Source: Holophaga sp. (GTDB lineage Bacteria > Acidobacteriota > Holophagae > Holophagales > Holophagaceae). From it: a stretch of 64,000 nucleotides of DNA. Of this stretch, positions 16,599 to 24,247 are shown piece after piece. Each line of letters begins with the position of its first letter. Positions within the stretch are counted from its first letter, which is position 1. The position numbers and the translations under genes were made by a program. The notes below the pieces were generated by a model that was given only the letters and a program-made list of their open reading frames with translations, had not been told where the DNA came from and ran no database searches. The stretch spans positions 1 through 64,000 of the forward strand of contig JADKBC010000005.1 of assembly GCA_016715205.1 (NCBI GenBank). The letters are read 5' to 3'.

Positions 16599-18316
16599 GG
16601 CTCTGGAGCCTCCTGAATTCCCGGAATCCCCTGTGGAAAATCACCGGTTGGACCGCCTTGGCCATCGTGGTGGCCATCAGTGGCTATTTCATCCATATGG
16701 GACCCAAGCCGTTGGCGCCCAAGGCCAAGGTGGATATTTTCAAAGGCTACGGTGGCAGGCAAGGCACCTTCACGGAGCAATTAGGGGAAGGGCGTGTCTT
16801 CGTGCTGGACCATGAATCGGTGGCCGGCGACATGGACAACCTTGAATTGGACGGCGTCAAGGCCCGTCTGGAAGAGCCAGAAACGCTCTGGCATATGCTT
16901 TCTCCGTCAGGGATGCGGGCAAAAGGCGCATGGACCCTGCAAGGCCCCATGCAGGTTGAAGCCAACGCGCCAGGTTCGGGCCTGCTCCTGGGGCGGGGCA
17001 ATCTGCCGAAACCCGGGCCTGCGCTCCGGTGGGAAAAGGGCGTGTGGACGGGACTCTCGCCCTTGGAGTGGCAGGATTTGAGCGGTCAGGGCAAGGGGCA
17101 TTGGAACTTCCCCGCCGGTTGGCGGCGGGAATTGGACGGCCGCTTTCTGGTGGATAAAGGCCCCGTCACCTGGGAAGCCTTGGAACCCGGCACGGTTCAG
17201 CGAATGCAGGCCGAACGGCTCTGGTTGACCCTGGGCTTTCAGGAAGGGCATCTCGAAGATGTGATGGCCAAGCTTGTGGGCGGAACGATCTGGGCCGGGC
17301 AGGCCGACCTGGATGCCAAAACCATTCGGTGGTCCAACCCCATTCGCTTTGAGCGCGACGATGGCTGGAAGGGGACGGCCACCAGTGGCCTTGCGCCGCG
17401 ACCCGAAAAGGGCCAGGCCCTGGACCAAATGGAACTGAAATCTCTTCGGGCTCTGCGAGCGGTGCCCGGGGGGTCAGAAATATTGCAGGCCGAAGGCACT
17501 CGCTGGACCGGAGCAGGGCTTCGGCTCGAGGGACAGGTTGCCTGGGAACAACCCCTGGATGGGGAACGGCTTTTCATGAAGGCGCCCCGGGTGCTGATTC
17601 GCGAAGGGCAGGGGCATGATCTGCCAGAGGCGCTGCCGGTGGGTGAGGCCTGGGCTGAGGGGCTGCCGGTCCTGACCTGGGGCCAGCGGAGCCTCAGCAG
17701 TCCCCGCATGCAATTCCGCAAAGCGGAACGGATCTGGCGTTTGCAGGCGCCTGTTCTTGGGCGGGGCGAGCAAGGCACCTTCAGTGCTGGGGCAGGGCAT
17801 GGTTCCCCTCGGCGCTGGGAATTCGATGGCCCCATTAAGGCGAGCGTGCTGAATGGAGGGAGCCTTCGGGGGGATCACCTGCTGTGGGAAGCGGAAGTTT
17901 GGACTGTAACGGGCAATCAGGCCACCTGGACACGGCTTCGGGAGCGTTTGTCAGGCCCCAGGATCGTTCGGAAGGGCGGGCTCATCACTTTTCCCAATGG
18001 CATTTCAGGGGCCTTGGCAGCGATGGATGGTGATTTTACCCTTCGCGCCGATCGCGCTGAGTATCAAGGGGATGAGATCCAACTTTCCGGCCGGGTGGAA
18101 TGCCGGGGCGCCGGGTGGCGTTTGCAAGCGGAGCGCATCTCGGTAAAGCTGGGCCCAGGGAGGACTGTGAAACAAATCAACGCCAAAGGATCCGTAACGC
18201 TGAAAGGGCGATTGGGCGAGGGCTGGGGAGAATCCCTGGAACTCGAACCCGACCCTGTGGCGCCCAAGGCCCGCTGGCAGGGGCGCGTGCGAGGGCTGGC
18301 CGAGGTGAATCCATGA
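16595..18316 (+). CDS. LptC/LptA-like LPS transport protein (large, OstA-type C-terminus)
   Basis: The 573-residue protein has a single N-terminal membrane anchor (about 17-34) and an otherwise periplasmic beta-rich chain. The last 90 residues are OstA/LptA-like: LRADRAEYQGDEIQLSGRVE, then GWRLQAERISVKL and INAKGSVTLKGR. An anchored chain beginning like LptC and ending like LptA, placed directly before lptB, rpoN and hpf, mirrors the enterobacterial order lptC-lptA-lptB-rpoN-hpf. I infer that it does both jobs, linking the inner-membrane transporter to LptD. E. coli LptC and LptA are each under 200 residues, so this chain is much longer. It overlaps recJ and lptB by four bases on each side. 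Confidence 0.7.
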   Translation: MRLWSLLNSRNPLWKITGWTALAIVVAISGYFIHMGPKPLAPKAKVDIFKGYGGRQGTFTEQLGEGRVFVLDHESVAGDMDNLELDGVKARLEEPETLWHMLSPSGMRAKGAWTLQGPMQVEANAPGSGLLLGRGNLPKPGPALRWEKGVWTGLSPLEWQDLSGQGKGHWNFPAGWRRELDGRFLVDKGPVTWEALEPGTVQRMQAERLWLTLGFQEGHLEDVMAKLVGGTIWAGQADLDAKTIRWSNPIRFERDDGWKGTATSGLAPRPEKGQALDQMELKSLRALRAVPGGSEILQAEGTRWTGAGLRLEGQVAWEQPLDGERLFMKAPRVLIREGQGHDLPEALPVGEAWAEGLPVLTWGQRSLSSPRMQFRKAERIWRLQAPVLGRGEQGTFSAGAGHGSPRRWEFDGPIKASVLNGGSLRGDHLLWEAEVWTVTGNQATWTRLRERLSGPRIVRKGGLITFPNGISGALAAMDGDFTLRADRAEYQGDEIQLSGRVECRGAGWRLQAERISVKLGPGRTVKQINAKGSVTLKGRLGEGWGESLELEPDPVAPKARWQGRVRGLAEVNP

Positions 18317-19053
18317 CCGAGCTTCCCGAGATCCGCCTTGAAGCGCGGGATCTGCACAAGTCCTACGGGGACCGAAACATCGTTCGAGGTGTCTCCTTGA
18401 ACGTGGCGCCGGGCGAGGTGGTGGGGTTATTGGGACCCAACGGAGCCGGCAAGACCACCACGTTTTACATGGTGGTGGGGGTGGAAGCCCCGGATGCGGG
18501 ACAGATTTTCTGGCAGGGCAAGGATGTCACCCATATGCCCATGCACCGCCGGGCGCGCAAGGGCATCGGCTACCTGCCCCAGGAATCCAGCGTTTTCCGA
18601 GGACTCACGGTCTGGGAAAACCTCATGGCTTTGGGGGAGTTGCAACCCCTGACCCGGCCTGAACAAAAGGAACGCTGCGAGCGGCTTCTGGAGGAATTTC
18701 ACCTTCAGAAGGTGCGCACAACGCTGGGCATGAGCCTCTCCGGCGGTGAACGCCGGCGCTGCGAAATGGCCCGTGCCCTCGTCACCAGCCCCAAAATCAT
18801 GCTGCTGGATGAGCCCTTCGCCGGGGTGGATCCCAAATCCGTAATGGAGATCCAGGGGCTTATTGCCGACCTCAGGAAACGAGGCATCGGCGTACTCATC
18901 ACCGACCACAATGTCCGGGAGACCTTGCAGATCGCCGACCGCGCCTATATCTTGGCGGACGGAATGATCATGAAGCACGGGCTCCCCAAGGAAATCGCCG
19001 ATGACCCGGATATTCGCCGGGTTTACTTGGGCGATCGGTTCAGACTGGATTGA
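18313..19053 (+). CDS. lptB: LPS export ABC transporter ATPase LptB
   Basis: LptB is the cytoplasmic ATPase that powers LPS extraction by LptFG. The 246-residue protein has Walker A GPNGAGKTTTFYM, the Q-loop in GYLPQESSVFRGLTV (typical of LptB), signature SLSGGERRRCEMARAL, Walker B IMLLDEPFAGVDP and the switch His in ITDHNVRETL. YILADGMI and the C-terminal VYLGDRFRLD are also characteristic. The ATG overlaps the upstream gene stop as ATGA, and rpoN begins three bases after its stop. LptB would work with the LptF-LptG fusion encoded at 25.3-27.5 kb. Confidence 0.95.
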   Translation: MTELPEIRLEARDLHKSYGDRNIVRGVSLNVAPGEVVGLLGPNGAGKTTTFYMVVGVEAPDAGQIFWQGKDVTHMPMHRRARKGIGYLPQESSVFRGLTVWENLMALGELQPLTRPEQKERCERLLEEFHLQKVRTTLGMSLSGGERRRCEMARALVTSPKIMLLDEPFAGVDPKSVMEIQGLIADLRKRGIGVLITDHNVRETLQIADRAYILADGMIMKHGLPKEIADDPDIRRVYLGDRFRLD

Positions 19054-19056
19054 TCT

Positions 19057-20625
19057 ATGGCGAACCTTGGACCGAACCTCTCCCAGCGACTTTCCCAGAG
19101 CCAAACCCTGGCGCTGACCCCTGCCATGCAGCTCAAGTTGAAGCTCTGGCAGATGAATCTGTTGGAGCTCAGCCAGACGATCGAACGGGAACTGGAAGAA
19201 AACCCGTTGCTGGAACTGGTCGAAGAAGGGGAAGAAAACCCCAGTCTGGAAGCCATTGAAGAGGGCCATGATTCGGAAGTGCTCGATGAACCCCCTTCAG
19301 AGGCTGCGGAAGTGCCCGAGGGCACCGATACCGTCGATCTCGGCCCCATCCTGGACGCCGCCAGCGAAATGAACCCCGAAACCGACTTGGAAGGCTTTCG
19401 GGAAGAGGGCGTTTCCCAGGTGCTGGAATCGGATATGGGGGCCGAAAACTCCTGGGATACGGATATTCCCCGCACAAGCAGCCTGCCCGATGACGAGCGC
19501 TCCAGCTGGGAAGACCGGCTGACCAGTTCGGAAACCCTGCAGGAACATCTATTGTCCCAGCTCTACCAGACCATGGAAGTGGATGATCCACGCGCCCTGC
19601 TGCTGGAGCGGCTCATCGATCATGTGGACCCCAAAGGCTTCCTGAGGCTGGACCCGGATTTCGGGGTGGAAACCTCCCCCGCGGAGCTATCCAAGGAACT
19701 GGATATCGAAGAGGGACTGCTCCGGGAACTCATCGAGCTGCTGCAGGAATTCGACCCTTCGGGCGTGGGCTGTTTCAACGTCAAGGAAAGTCTCCTGCTT
19801 CAGCTTTGCCATGCCGGGGCCGAGCCGGATGACCTGGCTGTTGAAATCATCCAGTCCCACAGCGAACTCCTGGCCCAGCGTGACAATGTTCGGCTGCGCA
19901 AGGTACTGGGTTGCACCGAGGAAGCCCTGACCGAAGCCCTGAATGTACTCCGCCATCTGCATCCGGCCCCAGGCCGTGCCTTCGACCCCGAAGGCGAACG
20001 GGTGGTCAAGCCAGACGTGGTGGTGCTCAAAGGGGATGATGGGGACTGGCGCATCTATCTGAATGATGAAGGCGTCCCCCGCCTGAAGGTGAATCGGGAC
20101 TACAAATCGTTTCTGGCCTCCAGCGAGGCCAAGGGCGACAAGGATTTCATCCGCGACAAATACCGCAGCGCCCGGGATTTCATTCGGGGCGTGGAAGACC
20201 GCAACCGCACCGTGCTTCGGGTGGCCAAATCCATCGTGGAACTGCAGCAGGAATTCCTGGATCACGGCATCGAGCGCCTACGGCCCATGGTGCTGCGGGA
20301 TGTGGCCGAAGCCACGGGTTTTCACGAATCCACCATTTCCCGTGTGGTCAAGGCCAAGACCATCCATACGCCTCAGGGGTTTTTCGACCTTAACTATTTT
20401 TTCAGCGCTTCCCTCGGTTCTGCGAGCGGGGATGATATCTCTGCCACCGTGGTCAAACACAAGCTCAAGGCCCTGATTCAGGCCGAAGATGCCGCCAAGC
20501 CCTTGAGCGACGAGACTCTGGCGCGCTTGCTGGAACGGGATGGGATTCAGGTTGCCCGCCGCACCGTAAACAAGTACCGCGAAGAGTTGAAGATTCCTCC
20601 AGCTTCGCGGCGTCGCCGCCGATAA
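19057..20625 (+). CDS. rpoN: RNA polymerase sigma-54 factor
   Basis: Sigma-54 directs polymerase to -24/-12 promoters and requires enhancer-binding ATPases. The 522-residue protein has all three regions. Region I is Gln/Leu-rich (LSQSQTLALTPAMQLKLKLW, then ELEENPLLEL). Region II is very acidic (about 60-160). The core-binding and DNA-binding domain includes FHESTISRVVKAKTIHTPQG and ends with the RpoN box ARRTVNKYREELKIP. No enhancer-binding protein gene is visible in this window. The start lies three bases after lptB. Confidence 0.96.
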   Translation: MANLGPNLSQRLSQSQTLALTPAMQLKLKLWQMNLLELSQTIERELEENPLLELVEEGEENPSLEAIEEGHDSEVLDEPPSEAAEVPEGTDTVDLGPILDAASEMNPETDLEGFREEGVSQVLESDMGAENSWDTDIPRTSSLPDDERSSWEDRLTSSETLQEHLLSQLYQTMEVDDPRALLLERLIDHVDPKGFLRLDPDFGVETSPAELSKELDIEEGLLRELIELLQEFDPSGVGCFNVKESLLLQLCHAGAEPDDLAVEIIQSHSELLAQRDNVRLRKVLGCTEEALTEALNVLRHLHPAPGRAFDPEGERVVKPDVVVLKGDDGDWRIYLNDEGVPRLKVNRDYKSFLASSEAKGDKDFIRDKYRSARDFIRGVEDRNRTVLRVAKSIVELQQEFLDHGIERLRPMVLRDVAEATGFHESTISRVVKAKTIHTPQGFFDLNYFFSASLGSASGDDISATVVKHKLKALIQAEDAAKPLSDETLARLLERDGIQVARRTVNKYREELKIPPASRRRRR

Positions 20626-20682
20626 GAATTTGGAACTACGACAGACCGAAACGCACCTGATTGGATTAGCGACTGTTCCCCC

Positions 20683-20701
20683 AGGGCCACTAGGCCCTTT
20701 C
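20683..20701 (+). terminator. Weak hairpin between rpoN and hpf
   Basis: AGGGCC-ACTA-GGCCCT is followed by only TTTCAT. It may partly attenuate read-through from rpoN into hpf or stabilise an RNA end. It lies directly before the AAGGAG ribosome binding site of hpf. Confidence 0.35.
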
Positions 20702-20715
20702 ATAAGGAGTCCGCG

Positions 20716-21048
20716 ATGAAGGTCATCTTCACCGGCCGCCACGTAGAGGTTTCCGACGCACTCCGCGATTTCGCGGAGGAACGCATCGAGAAAATGACCG
20801 CCTACCTGGACGACATCATCGACGTTCACGTCACGCTCAGTGTCGAAAAACATCGGCACGCGGCGGAAGTCTCCCTCAAGACGCGTGGCGGGGATTTCCT
20901 TGCCAGCGCGGAGACGGACGACATGTACGCCAGCCTTTCCCAGGCCCTGGACAAGCTGGAAACCCAGGCCCATAAGCATGCCGGGAAACGTCAGGCGACC
21001 TTTAAGAACGGCGCAAGGGAAGTGGTCCCTGTCGAAACGGCCGAGTGA
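20716..21048 (+). CDS. hpf: Ribosome hibernation promoting factor (short form)
   Basis: HPF binds the small ribosomal subunit decoding region and inactivates ribosomes in slow growth. The 110-residue protein matches the short HPF/YfiA type and lacks the long-form C-terminal dimerisation domain. It shows MKVIFTGRHVEVSDALRDF, the helix AEERIEKMTAYLDDI, and the second strand and helix DDMYASLSQALDKLETQAHK. An AAGGAG lies at 20704-20709. Placement after rpoN is the classic arrangement. A strong terminator follows. Confidence 0.93.
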   Translation: MKVIFTGRHVEVSDALRDFAEERIEKMTAYLDDIIDVHVTLSVEKHRHAAEVSLKTRGGDFLASAETDDMYASLSQALDKLETQAHKHAGKRQATFKNGAREVVPVETAE

Positions 21049-21066
21049 ACCAGGTTGTTCTGAAGG

Positions 21067-21098
21067 GAAGGGGGCCCGGAATCCGGGCCCCCTTTGCG
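21067..21098 (+). terminator. Rho-independent terminator after hpf
   Basis: GGGGGCCCGG-AAT-CCGGGCCCCC is a perfect 10-bp stem with a 3-base loop (21070-21092), followed by TTTGCGTT. It closes the recJ-lptCA-lptB-rpoN-hpf unit. Confidence 0.8.
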
Positions 21099-21125
21099 TT
21101 AACCTAGCTTGAGCGGGAGGATTCC

Positions 21126-21290
21126 ATGGCTGAAATCACGACGAATGCTGCGCCGAATATCACCGAGCCCAAGCAGATCTGCGAAAAATGCCGGAATGAA
21201 TACACCTTGGACCATTTCCAACACGGCGTTACAGATCAGGCGCCTGTGTGTCGGCGCTGCCTGGCGGTCATGGGGTACAAACTCACGTGA
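21126..21290 (+). CDS. 54-residue zinc-ribbon-like protein upstream of mqnC
   Basis: ATG 21126 is preceded by GGGAGG and the frame ends at TGA 21288-21290. The product has two CxxC knuckles, ICEKC (C19/C22) and VCRRC (C42/C45), 19 residues apart, which is the spacing of a small rubredoxin-like zinc ribbon. The rest is hydrophilic, with no signal peptide. The stop overlaps the mqnC GTG as GTGA, so the two should be translationally coupled. A role linked to the futalosine pathway is suggested only by this coupling. I do not recognise a named family. Confidence 0.75.
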   Translation: MAEITTNAAPNITEPKQICEKCRNEYTLDHFQHGVTDQAPVCRRCLAVMGYKLT

Positions 21291-22375
21291 GCCTGCCATC
21301 CATCACCGACCTTCTGGAAGAGGTCCTCGCAGGGCGTCGCATCAACGAGGCCAACGCCTTGCGACTGTTCGAAGAGGCTGATCTGGCGGACCTTTCCCGC
21401 GCGGCCACCGCGGTCCGCAACCGCCACAACGATCCTGCCCGGGTCAGCTTCGTGGTGGACCGCAACGTCAATTACACCGACGTCTGTAATGTCTATTGCA
21501 CCTTCTGTGCGTTCTACCATCGCCCCGGGGATGCTAGAGGCTACGTGCTAACCGAGGCGCAGCTTCGGAAAAAAGCAGAGGAAACCAAGGCCGTGGGCGG
21601 CACCGGTTTCCTTTTGCAGGGCGGGGTTAACCCAGATTTGCCCTGGGAATACTATTTGGGCCTTGTGCGATTTCTGCATACGGAAATGGGCCTTTGGGTG
21701 CATGGTTTTTCACCCGTGGAAATCCACATGATGGCGAAACTCAGTGGCCAGAGTCTCCAGGCCACGATCCGTGATCTGCAACAGGCCGGGCTGGGTAGTA
21801 TCCCGGGCGGTGGCGCCGAAATCCTGGTGGATCGGATCCGCAAGAAGATCGCCCCACTCAAAGGCGGCCCCGAAAAGTGGCTGGAGGTAATGGAGGCTGC
21901 CCACGAAGTGGGTATGGCCACCACCGGCACCATGATGTTTGGCATTGGGGAAAGCCTGGCTGAGCGTGTCGAACATTTTCGGGTGCTGAGGGAACAACAG
22001 GACCGCGCCTTGGCCCGCGCCAATGGGGGTGGACATACGGCCTTTGTCGCCTGGCCCTTCCAGAGCGGCAATACCGTGTGGGAAGGCAAGATCCCAAAGC
22101 CCACCGACGCCGAATACCTTCGCACCATCGCCATCGCGCGGATCTACCTGGATAATTTCCCGCACATTCAGAGTTCCTGGGTCACCATGGGGCGAAAAAC
22201 GGGACAGCTTGCCCTGAGTTATGGCTGCGACGATATGGGTAGCCTGATGCTGGAAGAAAACGTGGTGAGTGCGGCGGGCACCTGTCATTCGGTCAATCGA
22301 GATGAGATGAACCGCATGATTCAAAGCGCGGGCTTCGAGGCCTGGCAGCGGGACAACATCTACGGCGTTGTTTAA
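21287..22375 (+). CDS. mqnC: Cyclic dehypoxanthinyl futalosine synthase MqnC (radical SAM)
   Basis: MqnC converts dehypoxanthine futalosine to its cyclic form in the futalosine route to menaquinone. Start GTG 21287 overlaps the stop of the zinc-ribbon gene. The 362-residue protein has the radical-SAM cluster motif C67-x3-C71-x2-C74 in NYTDVCNVYCTFCAFYH. LLQGGVNPDLPWEYY, HGFSPVEIHMMA, GGGAEILVDRIRKKI and the terminal ENVVSAAGTCHSVN favour MqnC over the related MqnE and CofG/H enzymes. The next gene in the pathway, mqnB, lies 62 bases downstream. Confidence 0.92.
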   Translation: MSLPSITDLLEEVLAGRRINEANALRLFEEADLADLSRAATAVRNRHNDPARVSFVVDRNVNYTDVCNVYCTFCAFYHRPGDARGYVLTEAQLRKKAEETKAVGGTGFLLQGGVNPDLPWEYYLGLVRFLHTEMGLWVHGFSPVEIHMMAKLSGQSLQATIRDLQQAGLGSIPGGGAEILVDRIRKKIAPLKGGPEKWLEVMEAAHEVGMATTGTMMFGIGESLAERVEHFRVLREQQDRALARANGGGHTAFVAWPFQSGNTVWEGKIPKPTDAEYLRTIAIARIYLDNFPHIQSSWVTMGRKTGQLALSYGCDDMGSLMLEENVVSAAGTCHSVNRDEMNRMIQSAGFEAWQRDNIYGVV

Positions 22376-22437
22376 TGGATTGGCGGACTTGGATGAAGGT
22401 GGTTTCTTAGCAATCTCTTTTCACAGGGCATGACCCC

Positions 22438-23016
22438 ATGTCGCAACTGCTGTTAGGTGCCTTTCCCCCCGAATTGGGCCCTTTCCTGGAGGCTCCACCC
22501 AAGGGCTGGCAGGTGGCTTGCACAGGTGTGGGCCAATTGCTCGCCGCCGTCAGTACCGCCCGCTTGATCCAGGAACTGCGGCCAAGCCGCGTACTATTTA
22601 TTGGCACCTGTGGACACTTCGATGACCGGCTTAAGGTTGGCGACATTATCTGGGCCGCGGAGGCCATTTCCAGTTCCGTGGGTGAGCATCGTGGTGAAAG
22701 CTATCGTCCCGTGGTGGAGCGCACCCACTGGCCCGCCACCATGGCTGCGCTTCCATTTCCTGCTCAGCGTGTGGTGGTTCCCCCGGCCATTACTCGAACA
22801 CGGGATGGCGCGGCACTGTTAGGAACGTTGGGGGAGACTGAGCACCTTGAGCTGTCCGGGGTTTTTGCCGCCTGCCATGCGGTGGATGTGCCCGTGGGCG
22901 CCGTCCTGATCGTAGTGAATGAAGTCGGACCAAACGCCCAGTCCGAATGGATGGCAAATCATGTGAAGTTCAGCCAGAAGCTAATCCAAAAACTTCAGGA
23001 GTTGGGCACCCTTTGA
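22438..23016 (+). CDS. mqnB: Futalosine hydrolase MqnB (nucleosidase family)
   Basis: MqnB removes hypoxanthine from futalosine. The 192-residue protein is a compact purine-nucleosidase/phosphorylase-fold enzyme. CTGVGQLLAAVSTARLI and VLFIGTCGHFDDRLKVGDII form the base- and ribose-binding core. ELSGVFAACHAVDVPVGAVL and VVNEVGPNAQSEW provide the later catalytic region. It is shorter than the usual roughly 220-250 residues of this fold. Position next to mqnC makes MqnB the best call; another nucleosidase is the alternative. Confidence 0.8.
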   Translation: MSQLLLGAFPPELGPFLEAPPKGWQVACTGVGQLLAAVSTARLIQELRPSRVLFIGTCGHFDDRLKVGDIIWAAEAISSSVGEHRGESYRPVVERTHWPATMAALPFPAQRVVVPPAITRTRDGAALLGTLGETEHLELSGVFAACHAVDVPVGAVLIVVNEVGPNAQSEWMANHVKFSQKLIQKLQELGTL

Positions 23017-23060
23017 AGGGGCAGGGCTGGTAGTCAGACGCTGGCAGTTCAATCGATTTG

Positions 23061-23474
23061 TCAGAATGGCTCTGGAGCAATGCTTTTGACGAATTCAGCA
23101 AACCGGAAATCGCTTTCCCGGATGTGCTGCTTCGACCAACGGGACACCAGAACAGATAGATCCATGGCCACTTCCGACTGGCCACCCGCGTAGCGGTCTT
23201 TCAGATCCAAAATATGGGCAAGGCACTTCCGGTGCTCCTCTTGATGGATCGCGAGGTCCGGGAACCCCATTGCCTTCATTTGTGCTTCCTCGTCTTCGAA
23301 ATGGGTCAGGCAGTAGTCAACGAGATAGTTCAAAGTCCGGGTAACGGCATTCTTGGCATCCCCGGTGCGATAGGCATCATGCAACCCCTTGGCGATTTGA
23401 AATAGTTCGCGGTGCTGGGCATCGATCGAGTCGATCCCCGTGGCCAGACGCTTATCCCATCCAAACAGCGACAC
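23061..23474 (-). CDS. Bacteriohemerythrin
   Basis: A 137-residue non-heme di-iron oxygen-binding protein. All expected ligands are present: H21 (DAQHRELF), H58 and E62 (HFEDEE), H77 and H81 (HQEEH), H117 and D122 (HIRESD). It is the single-domain form, likely used for oxygen storage, sensing or delivery in a microaerophile or facultative organism. The start is GTG at 23474, with GGGGGA upstream on the minus strand. It is isolated between mqnB (convergent) and tRNA-Gln. Confidence 0.93.
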   Translation of the reverse strand: MSLFGWDKRLATGIDSIDAQHRELFQIAKGLHDAYRTGDAKNAVTRTLNYLVDYCLTHFEDEEAQMKAMGFPDLAIHQEEHRKCLAHILDLKDRYAGGQSEVAMDLSVLVSRWSKQHIRESDFRFAEFVKSIAPEPF

Positions 23475-23639
23475 AGCTTTCCCCCAAACAAGGAGTTAAT
23501 GATATCGAGACTCTGCCGCTGTTAAGCCGATAATAAGCAAGGGCGCCTGCTTTGACAGATGCCCAATGGATCATTGGTTTTCGGACTTGTGCAGGAAACC
23601 GAAACCCTCAACCGGTGCCGCTTTCGCAGCTAAACCCCC

Positions 23640-23672
23640 TTTAAACAAATCGCCCGACCAGTTGGTCGGGCG
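23640..23672 (-). terminator. Rho-independent terminator after tRNA-Gln
   Basis: CGCCCGACCA and its complement form a perfect 10-bp stem with a 2-base loop (23651-23672). On the minus strand it is followed by ATTTGTTTAA. It sits 6 bases past the encoded CCA end of the tRNA. Confidence 0.75.
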
Positions 23673-23678
23673 ATGATC

Positions 23679-23753
23679 TGGTTGGGGAGGAAGGATTCGA
23701 ACCCTCGATACGCAGGATCAAAACCTGCTGCCTTACCACTTGGCTACTCCCCA
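23679..23753 (-). tRNA. tRNA-Gln (anticodon TTG), CCA encoded
   Basis: Read on the minus strand, TGGGGAG pairs with CTCCCCA to give a 7-bp acceptor stem. The D arm is GCC-AAGTGGTAA-GGC. The anticodon stem GCAGG/CCTGC encloses TTTTGAT with anticodon TTG. The T arm is GAGGG-TTCGAAT-CCTTC with one G-T pair. U1-A72 is characteristic of tRNA-Gln. Discriminator A and an encoded CCA (23681-23679) follow. A promoter-like pair lies immediately upstream and a terminator immediately downstream, so it is a single-gene unit. Confidence 0.95.
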
Positions 23754-23763
23754 GTCTTCTAAA

Positions 23764-23792
23764 AGTCTAGCCTGGGTGCGGGTTTGGGTCCA
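23764..23792 (-). promoter_or_regulatory. Putative promoter of tRNA-Gln
   Basis: On the minus strand TGGACC (23792-23787, four matches to TTGACA) and TAGACT (23769-23764, four matches to TATAAT) are separated by 17 bases. A start about seven bases past the -10 would fall near 23757, four bases before the mature tRNA 5' end. The same TAGACT hexamer occurs upstream of several other minus-strand genes here. Confidence 0.55.
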
Positions 23793-23793
23793 G

Positions 23794-24153
23794 TCAGGGA
23801 TTGAGTTTGGGGGTGAACCCGAATTCCTCGACGCTCAGGAGATCGGGACGCACGGTCGGTACTTCGCCAGCCTCGATGCGGGAGAAAGCTCGATTCCCGG
23901 TGGTGGCTTCATAGGCCAGCAGAACTTTTTGCTCAAGGTACTCGCGGGTTTCATTGGAAAGGGGGAAGGCAATGTCCTTATAGGATCCGTCGCGCTTCCG
24001 TTTGCTGGGCATGGCCACAAAATAGCCTTCCTCGCCTTCCACCACGCGAAGATCGCCCACGAGAAAACAGTCATCAATGACGATCGCCGCGAAAGCCCGG
24101 AGCTTCTCATCTCCTTCAATTTTGGTGATTCGGACGTCAGTTACATTCAGCAT
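23794..24153 (-). CDS. spoVG: SpoVG family protein
   Basis: SpoVG proteins are small nucleic-acid-binding regulators, first known from septation and sporulation in Firmicutes but widespread in non-sporulating bacteria. The 119-residue protein starts MLNVTDVRITKIEGDEKLRA, with GGAG six bases upstream. An in-frame ATG 12 bases earlier would lie almost at the likely transcription start and is rejected. The core AFAAIVIDDCFLVGDLRVVE and FVAMPSKRKRDGSYKDIAFP are diagnostic. The C-terminal part is divergent, as is usual. It is divergent from kdsD. Confidence 0.9.
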   Translation of the reverse strand: MLNVTDVRITKIEGDEKLRAFAAIVIDDCFLVGDLRVVEGEEGYFVAMPSKRKRDGSYKDIAFPLSNETREYLEQKVLLAYEATTGNRAFSRIEAGEVPTVRPDLLSVEEFGFTPKLNP

Positions 24154-24173
24154 GCGGTTCTCCATTATTCTTC

Positions 24174-24202
24174 AGTCTAGCCTCCCCACCGGCACATGGG
24201 CA
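24174..24202 (-). promoter_or_regulatory. Putative promoter of spoVG
   Basis: TAGACT (24179-24174 on the minus strand) lies 20 bases before the spoVG start. The -35 region 17 bases upstream (TGCCCA, 24202-24197) matches the consensus poorly. The call rests mainly on the shared -10 hexamer. Confidence 0.35.
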
Positions 24203-24247
24203 GAAGCCCGGTGATAGCATGGTTTGAATCACCTTCCAGGAGCATCG

